Below are positions 56,642-64,000 of a DNA stretch of 64,000 bases, in pieces; position 1 is the first letter of the stretch, and the number at the start of each line of letters is the position of its first letter. The notes under the pieces are model-generated. The model was given only the letters and a program-made list of their open reading frames with translations, had not been told where the DNA came from and searched no databases. A program made the position numbers and the translations under genes. Origin of the DNA: Anaerolineae bacterium (lineage in GTDB: Bacteria > Chloroflexota > Anaerolineae > DRVO01); the NCBI GenBank assembly GCA_013178015.1, contig JABLXR010000008.1, positions 87,934 through 151,933 of the forward strand. Direction: 5' to 3'.

Positions 56642-57795
56642 GGCTAGTTCTGGCGCTGGCCCTCCTGGCCGGCGGCACAGCCTCCGCTCAGCGAGGCGCC
56701 TGGGCCAGCTTCTCTGCCCGGGAGCCGGAGGTGCAGTTCGGTCGCGCTATCATCTTCCGGTTGCAGGCCGAGCCCGAGCGTGAGGTCGAGCGGGTGTGGC
56801 TGGTCTATCGGCTACAGGGGGAACGGGCTCGCAACCGGGCGTCGGCTGAGTTCTCTTGGGGGGACGTTCTGGAGGCGGAGTGGGCGTGGGAGCTCGAGTC
56901 AGGCATGATGGCCCCGGGCTCGACGATCTACTACCGATGGGAGCTGGAGGATGCGGCGGGCGAACGGCTTAGCAGCCCCGAGGGCAGCTTCCAGTACAGC
57001 GACTCGCGCTTCCGCTGGGAGGCGATCAACGAGGGTGACCTGGCGGTGTATTTCTACCAGGACCGGTCGCTGGCGGAGCGGGTGCTGCGGGCGGGTATGG
57101 AGGCCGTGGAGCGAATTGCCGACGGAACCGGCATGACCCCCGCGAGGCCCGTCCGCATCTACATCTACGCCTCGCGGCGCGACATGGCCGCCGCCATCCC
57201 ATCGCGCAGTGAGGCGTTCGACACCCGCACGGTGACGCTTGGGATGTCCATGGGCGCCGATGCTCTGGTGCTTCTGGGCACTGATTCTGGCCTTCTCCAG
57301 ACCACTGCGCACGAGCTCTCGCATGCCATCATCCACCAGCGGACAGACAGCCCCTTTGCCCGCCTACCGCGATGGTTGGATGAAGGGTTGGCCATGTATG
57401 CCGAGGGCGAGCTGCCCCGAGACAACGCGCGAGCTCTGGAGCGCGCCATCAGGGAGGGAAACCTGTTGTCCTTGCGCTCCATGACGTCGTACCCTGGCGA
57501 TGCTCGGCTGGTGGACCTCTTCTACGGCCAGGCGTACAGCATAGTGGCCTACATGATCGAGCAGCACGACGCGGCGAAGATGAAGGAGCTGCTGGCGCTC
57601 TTGGCCGAGGGGGTTCCGGTGAACGAGGCGCTGCAGGAAGCCTACGGGTACGGGTTGGCTGACCTGGAGGCAGGATGGATGGAGCACTTGGGCCTGCAAC
57701 GCCAGCCCGCCGCCTCCACCTCGGGGACCATCGGACGGCTGCCTGGGACGTTGCTTGAGCTCCTGGCCGGAGTTGCGTCGCCCCCAGCTGCCTGA
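56587..57795 (+). CDS. Secreted zinc metallopeptidase (peptidase MA-like)
   Basis: The 402-residue protein has a signal peptide with a basic N-region and a hydrophobic core followed by ASAQ. It then has a domain with the HExxH zinc motif TTAHELSHAIIH and a downstream DEGLAMYAEGE with the third ligand Glu, as in the MA-like superfamily. GTG 56587 is inside the Trm112 gene and has GAGGAAGG seven bases upstream, so the two genes overlap and are likely co-translated. An ATG at 56500 adds residues with no support. Substrate unknown; predicted outside the membrane. Confidence 0.8.
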   Translation: MEGHRPRRPAGPRYLALLGLVLALALLAGGTASAQRGAWASFSAREPEVQFGRAIIFRLQAEPEREVERVWLVYRLQGERARNRASAEFSWGDVLEAEWAWELESGMMAPGSTIYYRWELEDAAGERLSSPEGSFQYSDSRFRWEAINEGDLAVYFYQDRSLAERVLRAGMEAVERIADGTGMTPARPVRIYIYASRRDMAAAIPSRSEAFDTRTVTLGMSMGADALVLLGTDSGLLQTTAHELSHAIIHQRTDSPFARLPRWLDEGLAMYAEGELPRDNARALERAIREGNLLSLRSMTSYPGDARLVDLFYGQAYSIVAYMIEQHDAAKMKELLALLAEGVPVNEALQEAYGYGLADLEAGWMEHLGLQRQPAASTSGTIGRLPGTLLELLAGVASPPAA

Positions 57796-57797
57796 AG

Positions 57798-58715
57798 CTA
57801 CTCGGGCGCCGGTACCCGGTAGACGTCGAAGTCTCGGGCGACGGCCACCTGGGGGAAGATGGCTTGGGCCTCCGCCAGGACATCGCTATCCGAGTGTCGT
57901 CGGGAGATGTGGGTGAGTATCAGGCTGCCGACATCGGCGTTGCGGGCCAGGGTAGCAGCCTCAGCGGCGGTGATGTGACCGAATCTTCGGGCGAGATCGC
58001 GCTCGGACTCCAGGTAGGTAGCCTCGATGACCAGGGTGGTTGCCCCGCGAACGTGATCTAGCAGGTCTCCTGTGTTCCCTGCGTCTCCCACGAACGCCAG
58101 CCGGGCGCCCGGCTTCGGCGGGCCGAGCACGTCTTCGGGTCGCACCAGCCTGCCTGATGCGAGCCTGACTGGCTCGCCGCGGACCAGCATAGCGCGCTCA
58201 GGGCCCGGAGGTACCCCCAGTGCCTCGGCCCTGTCCACCAGGAAGGGCCGCCGCTCTCGCTCCTCGAAGCAGTAGCCGAAGCAGCCGGGCCCCCGGTGCT
58301 GCACCGGGAAGGCCGTAATGGTCAGTTCGTCGTACTCCAGGACGACTCCCGGCCTTACCGGGTGGTACTGTATCGGATATGGAGGCTCTCCGGTGCCGAA
58401 CACCACCTCCATGAGGGCGCGTACGCGCTCCAGAGCCCAGTGGCCCCCGTAGATGTCTACCTGGTCTATCGCCTCCCAGCGGGCAAAGGTGGAGATGAGC
58501 CCTCCCAGGCCCAGTATGTGATCTAGGTGTCCGTGAGTCAGTAGGATGGTGTTGAGGCGCTTGAACCCCAGTCCGCTTCGGAGGAGCTGGCGTTGGGTGC
58601 CTTCCCCGCAGTCCATCAAGAACCGCCGGTCGCGGTGAAGGACCATGGCCGAGGAGAGCCCACGTTTCACAGAGGGAGCTGAGGCCGACGTGCCAAGGAA
58701 GACGAGCTCTATCAT
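57798..58715 (-). CDS. rnz: Ribonuclease Z
   Basis: RNase Z cleaves the 3' trailer of pre-tRNAs. The 305-residue metallo-beta-lactamase-fold protein has ELVFLGTSASAP, DCGEGTQRQLL, LLTHGHLDHILGLGGL (the HxHxDH zinc motif), GDAGNT (Asp ligand), IEATYLESE and LILTHISRRH. ATG 58715 matches the family start. Its stop is three bases from the convergent peptidase gene. Confidence 0.94.
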   Translation of the reverse strand: MIELVFLGTSASAPSVKRGLSSAMVLHRDRRFLMDCGEGTQRQLLRSGLGFKRLNTILLTHGHLDHILGLGGLISTFARWEAIDQVDIYGGHWALERVRALMEVVFGTGEPPYPIQYHPVRPGVVLEYDELTITAFPVQHRGPGCFGYCFEERERRPFLVDRAEALGVPPGPERAMLVRGEPVRLASGRLVRPEDVLGPPKPGARLAFVGDAGNTGDLLDHVRGATTLVIEATYLESERDLARRFGHITAAEAATLARNADVGSLILTHISRRHSDSDVLAEAQAIFPQVAVARDFDVYRVPAPE

Positions 58716-58886
58716 GCGCCGAAGCGTCCAAGAGTGAATTGGTGCCGGCACGGCCGGCACCCGGACACCTTACGGGCGGGGGACGTCACTGTCAAGAACG
58801 CGCCACCCGGAGGCAGGGGTGGGGATACCCATTGACCCGTCCTCGGCTGCTGGCCATACTGGACGAGGACATGGGGAGGTGCAGAG

Positions 58887-59363
58887 ATGGCCGAAGTGTT
58901 GGTGGCGTACTACAGCCGGAGCGGGAACACTCAGGCCATGGCCGAGCTCATCGCCGAAGGAGCCCGGTCGGCCGGAGCGACAGCGGTTGTCAAGAGCGTC
59001 GAGGCGGTCTCGATGGAGGACTTGCTTTCCGCCGACGGCATCGCCGTCGGGTCGCCCACCTACTACGGGACTATGGCGGCGCCGGTGAAGCAGCTGCTCG
59101 ACGAGTCAGTCGAGATACATGGGCAGCTGGAGGGTAAGGCTGGAGCGGCTTTCTCCTCGGCCGGGGGGCCGGGCGGGGGGCAACAGACCACCATCATGGA
59201 TATCGTGGCCGCTTTGCTCATCCACGGCATGGTGGTACAGGGCGACCCGCAGGGAGACCACTACGGCCCGGTGGCCACCGGGAAGCCGGATGCCCGGGCA
59301 GCAGAGCAGTGTCGCAGGGCCGGGCGACGGCTAGCCGCGCTCGCTCAGCGGCTTCACCCCTGA
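58887..59363 (+). CDS. Flavodoxin-like NAD(P)H:quinone oxidoreductase
   Basis: The 158-residue protein begins VLVAYYSRSGNTQAMAELI with the FMN phosphate-binding T/S-x-T/G-N-T loop. It then has VGSPTYYGTMAAPVKQLLDE and AGAAFSSAGGPGGGQQTTIMD, as in WrbA/flavodoxin-family quinone reductases. It probably carries FMN and acts in electron transfer; the partner is unknown. Its 3' end overlaps the end of the opposing M28 gene by 33 bases. GGGGAGGTG precedes the ATG. Confidence 0.85.
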   Translation: MAEVLVAYYSRSGNTQAMAELIAEGARSAGATAVVKSVEAVSMEDLLSADGIAVGSPTYYGTMAAPVKQLLDESVEIHGQLEGKAGAAFSSAGGPGGGQQTTIMDIVAALLIHGMVVQGDPQGDHYGPVATGKPDARAAEQCRRAGRRLAALAQRLHP

Positions 59364-60584
59364 GAGTTTGATAGAGACTGGCAGTTCGTCCAGCGCCTCC
59401 AGCAGGGAGACGATGGTCTCGAACGTGGCGGCGAGAGCCTCCCGCTGTACCTTGTCCGGTGTGTCTTCGCGGGTGTGCCAGTACGGCAGGTCGCCTCGCT
59501 CGTCCAAGCCCACCAGGGCCACGGATCGATATCCGCGTCTGATGGCTGTGCCGGCCTCGGTGTAGCCTCCTCGGAGGGCGACGCGGCGGAGCCCCAAGTG
59601 GGGCCTGTTGCGCTCCAGCCGCTCGAGGAGGCGGAGCAAGTCTCCGTTGGATCGGTAGCTGCCCAGGATGCCTTCGCGCGAGGTATAGGCGGGCGGGCAA
59701 ATGCCGACGCCCTCCAGGGCCACGGCGTAAGCCTGGAGGAGTTGGTCGCCTTGGGAGCTGAGGAAAGCGGCGGCGCCGTGGCACCCGGTCTCCTCGGCCC
59801 CGGTAAAGACGAACCAGAGCCTGGTGTGCCGAAGGGGATGACTTCGGAAATGTCTGGCCACCTCGAGGCTTACTCCCACGGCCGAGGCGTTGTCGTTGGC
59901 CCCGATCGAGTAGGGCGTCAACTCGGCGTGGACCATGGCCACGACGGCGACCGTGGCCAAGACCAGTGCCGGCGCGCCCGCCCACTGGGGGAGAGTGACC
60001 TCGGCGAACCAAGAGACCACGAATGCGATCAGGGTGAGGAGCAGCACCGCCAGGGTCAGGTAGAGGAAGATGAAGAAGATCCGAAGCGCCGTGTGGGAGC
60101 GGAAGAACAAGGGCGTGCGCTGGCTGTCCAGGTGGGCGAAGAGCACCGCATTGCGGCCGGTGCCCTCGGTGGGCTGGACGCTGGCTACCACGTTCTGCGA
60201 CTGGGACCGCAGCACCAGGCCGCTCAGGGGAGACCACCCGAAGTTCAGCTTGGCGTACACCTCCCACAGCCCGAAGCCCAGCCCCAGAGCGCCCAGGTAG
60301 GCGCCCACCAGCGACTGACGCAACAGCATCCAAAGCCCTACCCCGACTAGAGCGACCGCGGCAGCGAGGGCGAAAGGCATCCACTCAGAGCGGGGCGCAG
60401 TAAACTCCTGCCACATGGCGTCGGTCAGCCCGGCGGTTGTCAGCTTCTTGTGGACATAGCGCGCAGCTGCCCGCTCCCCCTCCGAACCCACTGGCCGGGG
60501 ACCGATCTCGCCGGCGATGTGGTGGATGTGACCGAGGGCGGCTTCGGCTGCCTGCAGAGTCAGATCGGGTTGAACTTCAGTCAT
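59331..60584 (-). CDS. M28-family metallopeptidase with internal membrane helices
   Basis: The 417-residue protein has the M28 zinc ligands in LFAHLDS, GANDNASAVGVS, FTGAEETGCHG and WHTREDTPDK. Two hydrophobic stretches (about residues 70-110 and 165-215) interrupt the fold and look like three or four transmembrane helices placed between catalytic blocks, which is unusual for M28. It is the last gene of the minus-strand operon and overlaps the 91-residue gene by eight bases. Confidence 0.85.
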   Translation of the reverse strand: MTEVQPDLTLQAAEAALGHIHHIAGEIGPRPVGSEGERAAARYVHKKLTTAGLTDAMWQEFTAPRSEWMPFALAAAVALVGVGLWMLLRQSLVGAYLGALGLGFGLWEVYAKLNFGWSPLSGLVLRSQSQNVVASVQPTEGTGRNAVLFAHLDSQRTPLFFRSHTALRIFFIFLYLTLAVLLLTLIAFVVSWFAEVTLPQWAGAPALVLATVAVVAMVHAELTPYSIGANDNASAVGVSLEVARHFRSHPLRHTRLWFVFTGAEETGCHGAAAFLSSQGDQLLQAYAVALEGVGICPPAYTSREGILGSYRSNGDLLRLLERLERNRPHLGLRRVALRGGYTEAGTAIRRGYRSVALVGLDERGDLPYWHTREDTPDKVQREALAATFETIVSLLEALDELPVSIKLSGVKPLSERG

Positions 60585-60852
60585 GCTGCCCTCCTGAGCA
60601 TAGCCGGACCCGTTGACGATCGCTCCGGTACTCGTAGCGTCGGCCGGCTACCTGCAGAAGGATGCGGAAGCCCGGCGTTATGACTGCAGCGTACACCTTG
60701 CCGGGCTCAGGGCACCCCAGGCTGGCGTCCGGCCATTCAACCGGATGCACCTCGAGCACCTCCACTTGGCTCTCCGGTACCCCAAGGCGACGGGCGAGAT
60801 CGGCCCGAGCGCGCCAAGCCAGGCTACGGCCAGCGGTGCGATCGTCCTGCAT
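60577..60852 (-). CDS. Conserved hypothetical 91-residue protein
   Basis: Contains LARRLGVPESQVEVLEVHPVEWPDASLGCPEPGKVYAAVITPGFRILL, followed by a YEYR segment; I recall similar short proteins of unknown function in Chloroflexota and cyanobacteria. No membrane segment. It overlaps the M28 start and lies 30 bases after the DUF167 gene, so it is within the same operon. Confidence 0.7.
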   Translation of the reverse strand: MQDDRTAGRSLAWRARADLARRLGVPESQVEVLEVHPVEWPDASLGCPEPGKVYAAVITPGFRILLQVAGRRYEYRSDRQRVRLCSGGQHD

Positions 60853-60882
60853 GGATGCGCCTCAGCGAGACAGAGTGCTGGG

Positions 60883-61170
60883 TCATCTAGGAGGTGACAC
60901 CCCCAGACGCCGAAGTGCTTCCTCGGGTGTGAGACCATGGACAGTGATTTGCTTGGTCCGCGAGCGATGGCCACCGGTCAGAGCAATGGCCCTCTTGGGC
61001 AGCGACAGCTGACTAGCCAGCAAGGCGATCAGGGCCTCGTTGGCGGCTCCCTCGACTGGTGCCGCCCTGAGCCGCACCATTAGCGTCCCATCACGGAAGC
61101 CGCTGATGTCGTCCCGACCGGAGCGAGGCGTGACTCGCACGCTCAACCGGAACCAAGGCTCGGGCGGCAC
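60883..61170 (-). CDS. DUF167/YggU-family protein
   Basis: The 95-residue protein has LSVRVTPRSGRDDI, MVRLRAAPVEGAANEALIALLA and ALTGGHRSRTKQITVHG, the DUF167 signature. Function unknown; the family often follows yggT, as here (four-base gap). Confidence 0.93.
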   Translation of the reverse strand: MPPEPWFRLSVRVTPRSGRDDISGFRDGTLMVRLRAAPVEGAANEALIALLASQLSLPKRAIALTGGHRSRTKQITVHGLTPEEALRRLGVSPPR

Positions 61171-61174
61171 GGCC

Positions 61175-61441
61175 CTACAACAGGCCCAGCAGCATGGTAA
61201 CGATGATGCGTTGCACCAGTCGGAGCACCAGCAGCGCCACTATGGGCGTGATGTCAATCATGCCGATGGGAGGGATCACGCGCCGGAAAGGTTCCAGCAC
61301 CGGCTCAGTGATCTGATAGAGTATCTGCATGAACGGGTTGTACGGGTCCACCCGGAACCACGACAGAATGATCCTCACCAAGATGGCGAGCTGGAGGATC
61401 TGGAAGAAGAGGTTGACGAAATTGATGAGGAAGGAGATCAT
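61175..61441 (-). CDS. YggT-family membrane protein
   Basis: The 88-residue protein has two hydrophobic helices flanking SWFRVDPYNPFMQILYQITEPVLEPFRRVIPP, diagnostic of YggT. The start overlaps the proC stop by four bases. YggT proteins are linked to osmotic and ion stress and cell-division gene clusters. Confidence 0.92.
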   Translation of the reverse strand: MISFLINFVNLFFQILQLAILVRIILSWFRVDPYNPFMQILYQITEPVLEPFRRVIPPIGMIDITPIVALLVLRLVQRIIVTMLLGLL

Positions 61442-62277
61442 CTGTTGCTCCCCAGCTCACGAGCGCGTTGTAGAGCCGCGCGCACGGCTTCGGCGAAGGC
61501 AGCCCGGACTGCCCCTCTCTCCAGGGCCTGGAGCCCAGCGGCGGTGGTGCCTCCCGGCGAAGTGACGCTCTCCCGGACGAGCGCTGGGTGTGCTCCCGGC
61601 GCCGTCAGCAACGCTGCCGTTCCGGCGAAAGTCTGGAACACCAGGTGCTGGGCCAGAGCTCGGGTGAGGCCGATGCCGACCGCCGCCTCGATCATGGCCT
61701 CAGCTACGAGGCACAGATAGGCGGGGCCGGAACCACTGACAGCGGTGGCAAGGTCCAGCACCGACTCCTCATCCACCTCCACGGCGTGACCGATGGCGCC
61801 CAGCACTGTCCGCACCAGATCTCGCTGAGCCGGAGTCACAGCCGGCGTGGCACACCATACGGTCACGCTCCCGAACACCCGCGCTGCAGCGTTGGGCATG
61901 GCGCGCACCACTTCCGGGTGATCCAGATCGGCGGCCACCCGCTCGAGGGTCAGGCCAGCCATGATGGATAGCACTGGCACCCCTCGGGGGATGCGACCCT
62001 GCAGCTCCTCGGCAACGTGGGGGAAGACCTGGGGCTTGATGGCCAGGAGCACCAGCGCGGCTCCCTCGACGGCTTCGGCCGCCCGGGCTACCGTCCGCAC
62101 TCCCAGGCGAGCCCGCAGCGCCGCCTGCTTCTCGGCCTCTGGCTCGGCAACGACCACCCCCATCGGGTCAGCCACCCCGCGGCCGAGGAGCGCCTCACAA
62201 ATGGCGCCGCCCATGACGCCGCCTCCCACGACCAGAAGGTGCCCGTTGCCGAAGACGGCCCCGGTGGGCGGGCTCAC
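61438..62277 (-). CDS. proC: Pyrroline-5-carboxylate reductase
   Basis: ProC catalyses the last step of proline synthesis with NAD(P)H. The 279-residue product has the Rossmann loop LLVVGGGVMGGAICEAL, VLLAIKPQVF, VRAMPNAAARV and the SGSGPAYLCLVAEAM catalytic region. GTG 62277 is used, with GAGG six bases upstream and an overlap of four bases with yggS. Confidence 0.95.
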   Translation of the reverse strand: MSPPTGAVFGNGHLLVVGGGVMGGAICEALLGRGVADPMGVVVAEPEAEKQAALRARLGVRTVARAAEAVEGAALVLLAIKPQVFPHVAEELQGRIPRGVPVLSIMAGLTLERVAADLDHPEVVRAMPNAAARVFGSVTVWCATPAVTPAQRDLVRTVLGAIGHAVEVDEESVLDLATAVSGSGPAYLCLVAEAMIEAAVGIGLTRALAQHLVFQTFAGTAALLTAPGAHPALVRESVTSPGGTTAAGLQALERGAVRAAFAEAVRAALQRARELGSNR

Positions 62278-63032
62278 GCGGACCTCGGGCCGAATAGGGC
62301 ACGGCCAATGCGCAAGATGGTTGCTCCTTCCAGAATGCCGGCCTCGAAGTCATCGGTCATCCCCATGGAAAGCTGACGCCAATCCTGATGGGGGAACTGC
62401 TCCCTCAGCCGATCGCGCATGAGCCGCAAGCGTCGGAAGTAGGGACGCGCCTCGTCTGGATGTTCCACCGGAGGAGCCATGGTCATAAGGCCTGTGATCC
62501 GCAAGGCCGGCAGCTCCAGCATCCCCTCCAGGTCCCGCAGGAAGGAGGGAGCAAAGGCGCCGTCCTCCGCCGGCGCCGGGTAACCGTACTTGCTCTCCTC
62601 TCCCCCGACGTTGATCTCGACGAGGCATTCCATCTCAGGGCCCTGCTCCTCTGCCAGGCGGGAGAGGCGTTGAGCCAGGCGAAGCGAATCCAGAGAGTGA
62701 ACGAGATGATACCGGCCCACCACCAGCTTGGCCTTGCGGCTCTGGACGTGGCCGATCATGTGCCAGCGGGGGGAAGGAAGCCCCAACGCCTCAGCTTGGG
62801 TCCAGACTTCCTCGATCTTCGGTTGAGCCTCCTCGGGCCGGTTCTCGCCGCAGTGGACGATGCCGGCCGCCAAGGCTGCCAGGACTTCGGCAGGCGTGCG
62901 GGTCTTGGAGGCCGCCACTATGGTGATCTCGTCGGGAGACCGGCCTGCCTGTTGGCAGGCGTGGTTCACCCTGAGCATGACGCTGCCCACGCGCGCGGCG
63001 ATCTCTGGAAGGCATGGGATGGACAAGCGCAC
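62274..63032 (-). CDS. YggS-family pyridoxal phosphate homeostasis protein
   Basis: The 252-residue PLP protein (single-domain alanine-racemase-like barrel) has IVAASKTRTPAEV with the PLP lysine, GENRPEEAQPKI, WHMIGHVQSRKAK and LSMGMTDDFEAGI. It controls intracellular vitamin B6 and amino acid balance in other bacteria. The start GTG 63032 overlaps the pgeF stop; the longer frame to 63122 runs into pgeF and is not credible. Confidence 0.93.
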   Translation of the reverse strand: MRLSIPCLPEIAARVGSVMLRVNHACQQAGRSPDEITIVAASKTRTPAEVLAALAAGIVHCGENRPEEAQPKIEEVWTQAEALGLPSPRWHMIGHVQSRKAKLVVGRYHLVHSLDSLRLAQRLSRLAEEQGPEMECLVEINVGGEESKYGYPAPAEDGAFAPSFLRDLEGMLELPALRITGLMTMAPPVEHPDEARPYFRRLRLMRDRLREQFPHQDWRQLSMGMTDDFEAGILEGATILRIGRALFGPRSA

Positions 63033-63826
63033 TAGGCTACCCCGGCATAGACGGCGAACCTTCCGGTACGGCCAGCATCGCCGCGATGGCTGAAGAACAA
63101 GTCCCGTCTGCAGGCGGTACACAGGTTGCTCCGCACCACCCGCACTCCCCTACCCTCGAGGAGGGCGGCATTCAGGCCGGGGAGGTCCAGGTACAGGCGG
63201 CCCCGCCGAGTCTCCAGACTGGCCTCGCCTGCGGGTCCCAGTCGCCTGGCCAGGGCGGCCACGTCCTCCCCTACCTCGTAACAGCAGGGTGAGATGGCGG
63301 GCCCCAAGTATGCGGTGGTGGACTGGGGGCGGGCACCGCACCGTCGCATTACCTCCCACGCGCGGAGGGCGATGCCGCCCACAGTGCCCCGCCAGCCGGC
63401 GTGGACCAGCGACACCACTGGCACGGTGGGGTCCGTCAGTATGATTGGCAGGCAATCTGCAAATGTCATCGATAGAACAACACCGGGGCACTTGGTGACA
63501 AGCGCGTCCGCCTGTATGGGTTCCGGCGGCCCGGCGGCATCCACTACGGCGACCTCATTGCCGCCCATCTGGTGGCATACCACCTGCCGGTAGTTGTGTG
63601 TCTGCATGGCCGCGGCCGACCTTCGCCGATTCTCGGACACGGAAGCGGGATCGTCCCCGACGCTTAGGCTGACGTTGAGGGAATCATATGGCGGCTGACT
63701 CACACCGCCTAGACGGGTGAAGACGCCGTGTACGAACGGGCTGCGGTCCTCAAGCTCGGCGAAGCCCAGCAACGGAGGGTTCGGCCCGGACCGCAACACG
63801 AGATGACCCCGGGGCAGTGCCAACAT
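63032..63826 (-). CDS. pgeF: Laccase-domain multicopper oxidase/purine nucleosidase family (YfiH/PgeF)
   Basis: The 264-residue protein has FTRLGGVSQPPYDSLNVS, CHQMGGNEV, VVLSMTFADCLPIIL, VSLVHAGWRGTVGG and LGPAISPCCYEVGEDV. The His and Cys ligands are those of the DUF152/YfiH family, which in E. coli edits peptidoglycan precursors (PgeF) and in other lineages acts on purine nucleosides. ATG 63826 is only about one base from the predicted transcription start. Confidence 0.92.
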   Translation of the reverse strand: MLALPRGHLVLRSGPNPPLLGFAELEDRSPFVHGVFTRLGGVSQPPYDSLNVSLSVGDDPASVSENRRRSAAAMQTHNYRQVVCHQMGGNEVAVVDAAGPPEPIQADALVTKCPGVVLSMTFADCLPIILTDPTVPVVSLVHAGWRGTVGGIALRAWEVMRRCGARPQSTTAYLGPAISPCCYEVGEDVAALARRLGPAGEASLETRRGRLYLDLPGLNAALLEGRGVRVVRSNLCTACRRDLFFSHRGDAGRTGRFAVYAGVA

Positions 63827-63833
63827 GGCCGTG

Positions 63834-63863
63834 AGTCTAGCATAGGCCGGAAAGGGCTAGCAA
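63834..63863 (-). promoter_or_regulatory. Promoter of the pgeF-M28 operon
   Basis: On the minus strand TTGCTA (63863-63858) and TAGACT (63839-63834) are 18 bases apart. The expected start near 63827 abuts the ATG at 63826, suggesting an mRNA with almost no leader. No ribosome site precedes that ATG. Confidence 0.5.
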
Positions 63864-64000
63864 GGGATCTGTGCTGGTGATTACCCACAACTGCCCCCGA
63901 GCTCTGGGAAAGGATGTTTGGCAGCGAAGCGGAGTGTGGATGAGGTGATAAGGACAGCCCTTATGCCTGCCAGGAGGAGGTAGGGGCCGTCGCAGTCCGA

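Noticed and set aside
1..64000. CRISPR arrays, insertion sequences, prophage or rRNA
   Set aside because: No regularly spaced direct repeats, transposase or phage genes, or rRNA motifs were seen on either strand.

Overview
The window is a gene-dense, high-GC bacterial chromosome segment. The gene content suggests a Chloroflexota (Anaerolineae-like) lineage, but this is inference from gene families and neighbourhoods and no 16S gene is present. The pointers are HerA/NurA/Mre11/Rad50 repair genes in one operon, an archaeal-type phosphoglycerate mutase, DUF2207 and SPFH/zinc-ribbon proteins, zinc-binding forms of S14, S4, L36 and adenylate kinase, frequent TTG and GTG starts, and large lineage-specific insertions in RpoB and RpoC.

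Layout. Bases 1-681 hold the N-terminal part of mutL (minus strand, running off the left edge). A palindromic repeat element (707-875) and a promoter follow, leading into two uncharacterised proteins (954-3006), a FmdB-type zinc ribbon and a cytidylate-kinase-like protein. A strong promoter with a long leader precedes rpoB-rpoC (4438-12551). A minus-strand amidohydrolase and about 850 bp without a recognisable gene separate rpoBC from a continuous plus-strand str/S10/spc/alpha supercluster (14541-36046): rpsL, rpsG, fusA, tuf, rpsJ, rplCDWB, rpsS, rplV, rpsC, rplP, rpmC, rpsQ, rplNXE, rpsN, rpsH, rplF, rplR, rpsE, rpmD, rplO, secY, adk, map, rpmJ, rpsMKD, rpoA, rplQ, truA, rplM, rpsI. infA is missing from its usual place between map and rpmJ. 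tuf carries a one-base frameshift and a codon usage unlike every neighbour.

From 36200 to 40327 lies a small envelope-like locus: a DUF2207 membrane protein, a two-helix membrane/zinc-ribbon protein, a helical protein and an SPFH/zinc-ribbon protein. A glycoside hydrolase follows. From 52122 down to 42484 a seven-gene minus-strand operon encodes phosphoglycerate mutase (apgM), ScpA, Mre11/SbcD, Rad50/SbcC, NurA, a small HAS-barrel-like protein and the HerA helicase. This is a complete DNA-end resection set joined to a chromosome-condensation subunit. A sugar-type ABC ATPase gene lies upstream.

The right end (53.3-64 kb) is housekeeping and accessory: a decayed erythromycin-esterase pseudogene, tRNA-Gln(CUG) with its own promoter, an MFS transporter, a Trm112-like protein, a secreted zinc peptidase, RNase Z, a flavodoxin-like protein, and a tightly overlapping minus-strand operon pgeF-yggS-proC-yggT-DUF167-(91 aa protein)-M28 peptidase. 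No CRISPR array, insertion sequence, rRNA or prophage was seen. Promoters were called by eye as -35/-10 hexamers with 16-18 bp spacing. Family assignments come from motif recognition and no database search was run.
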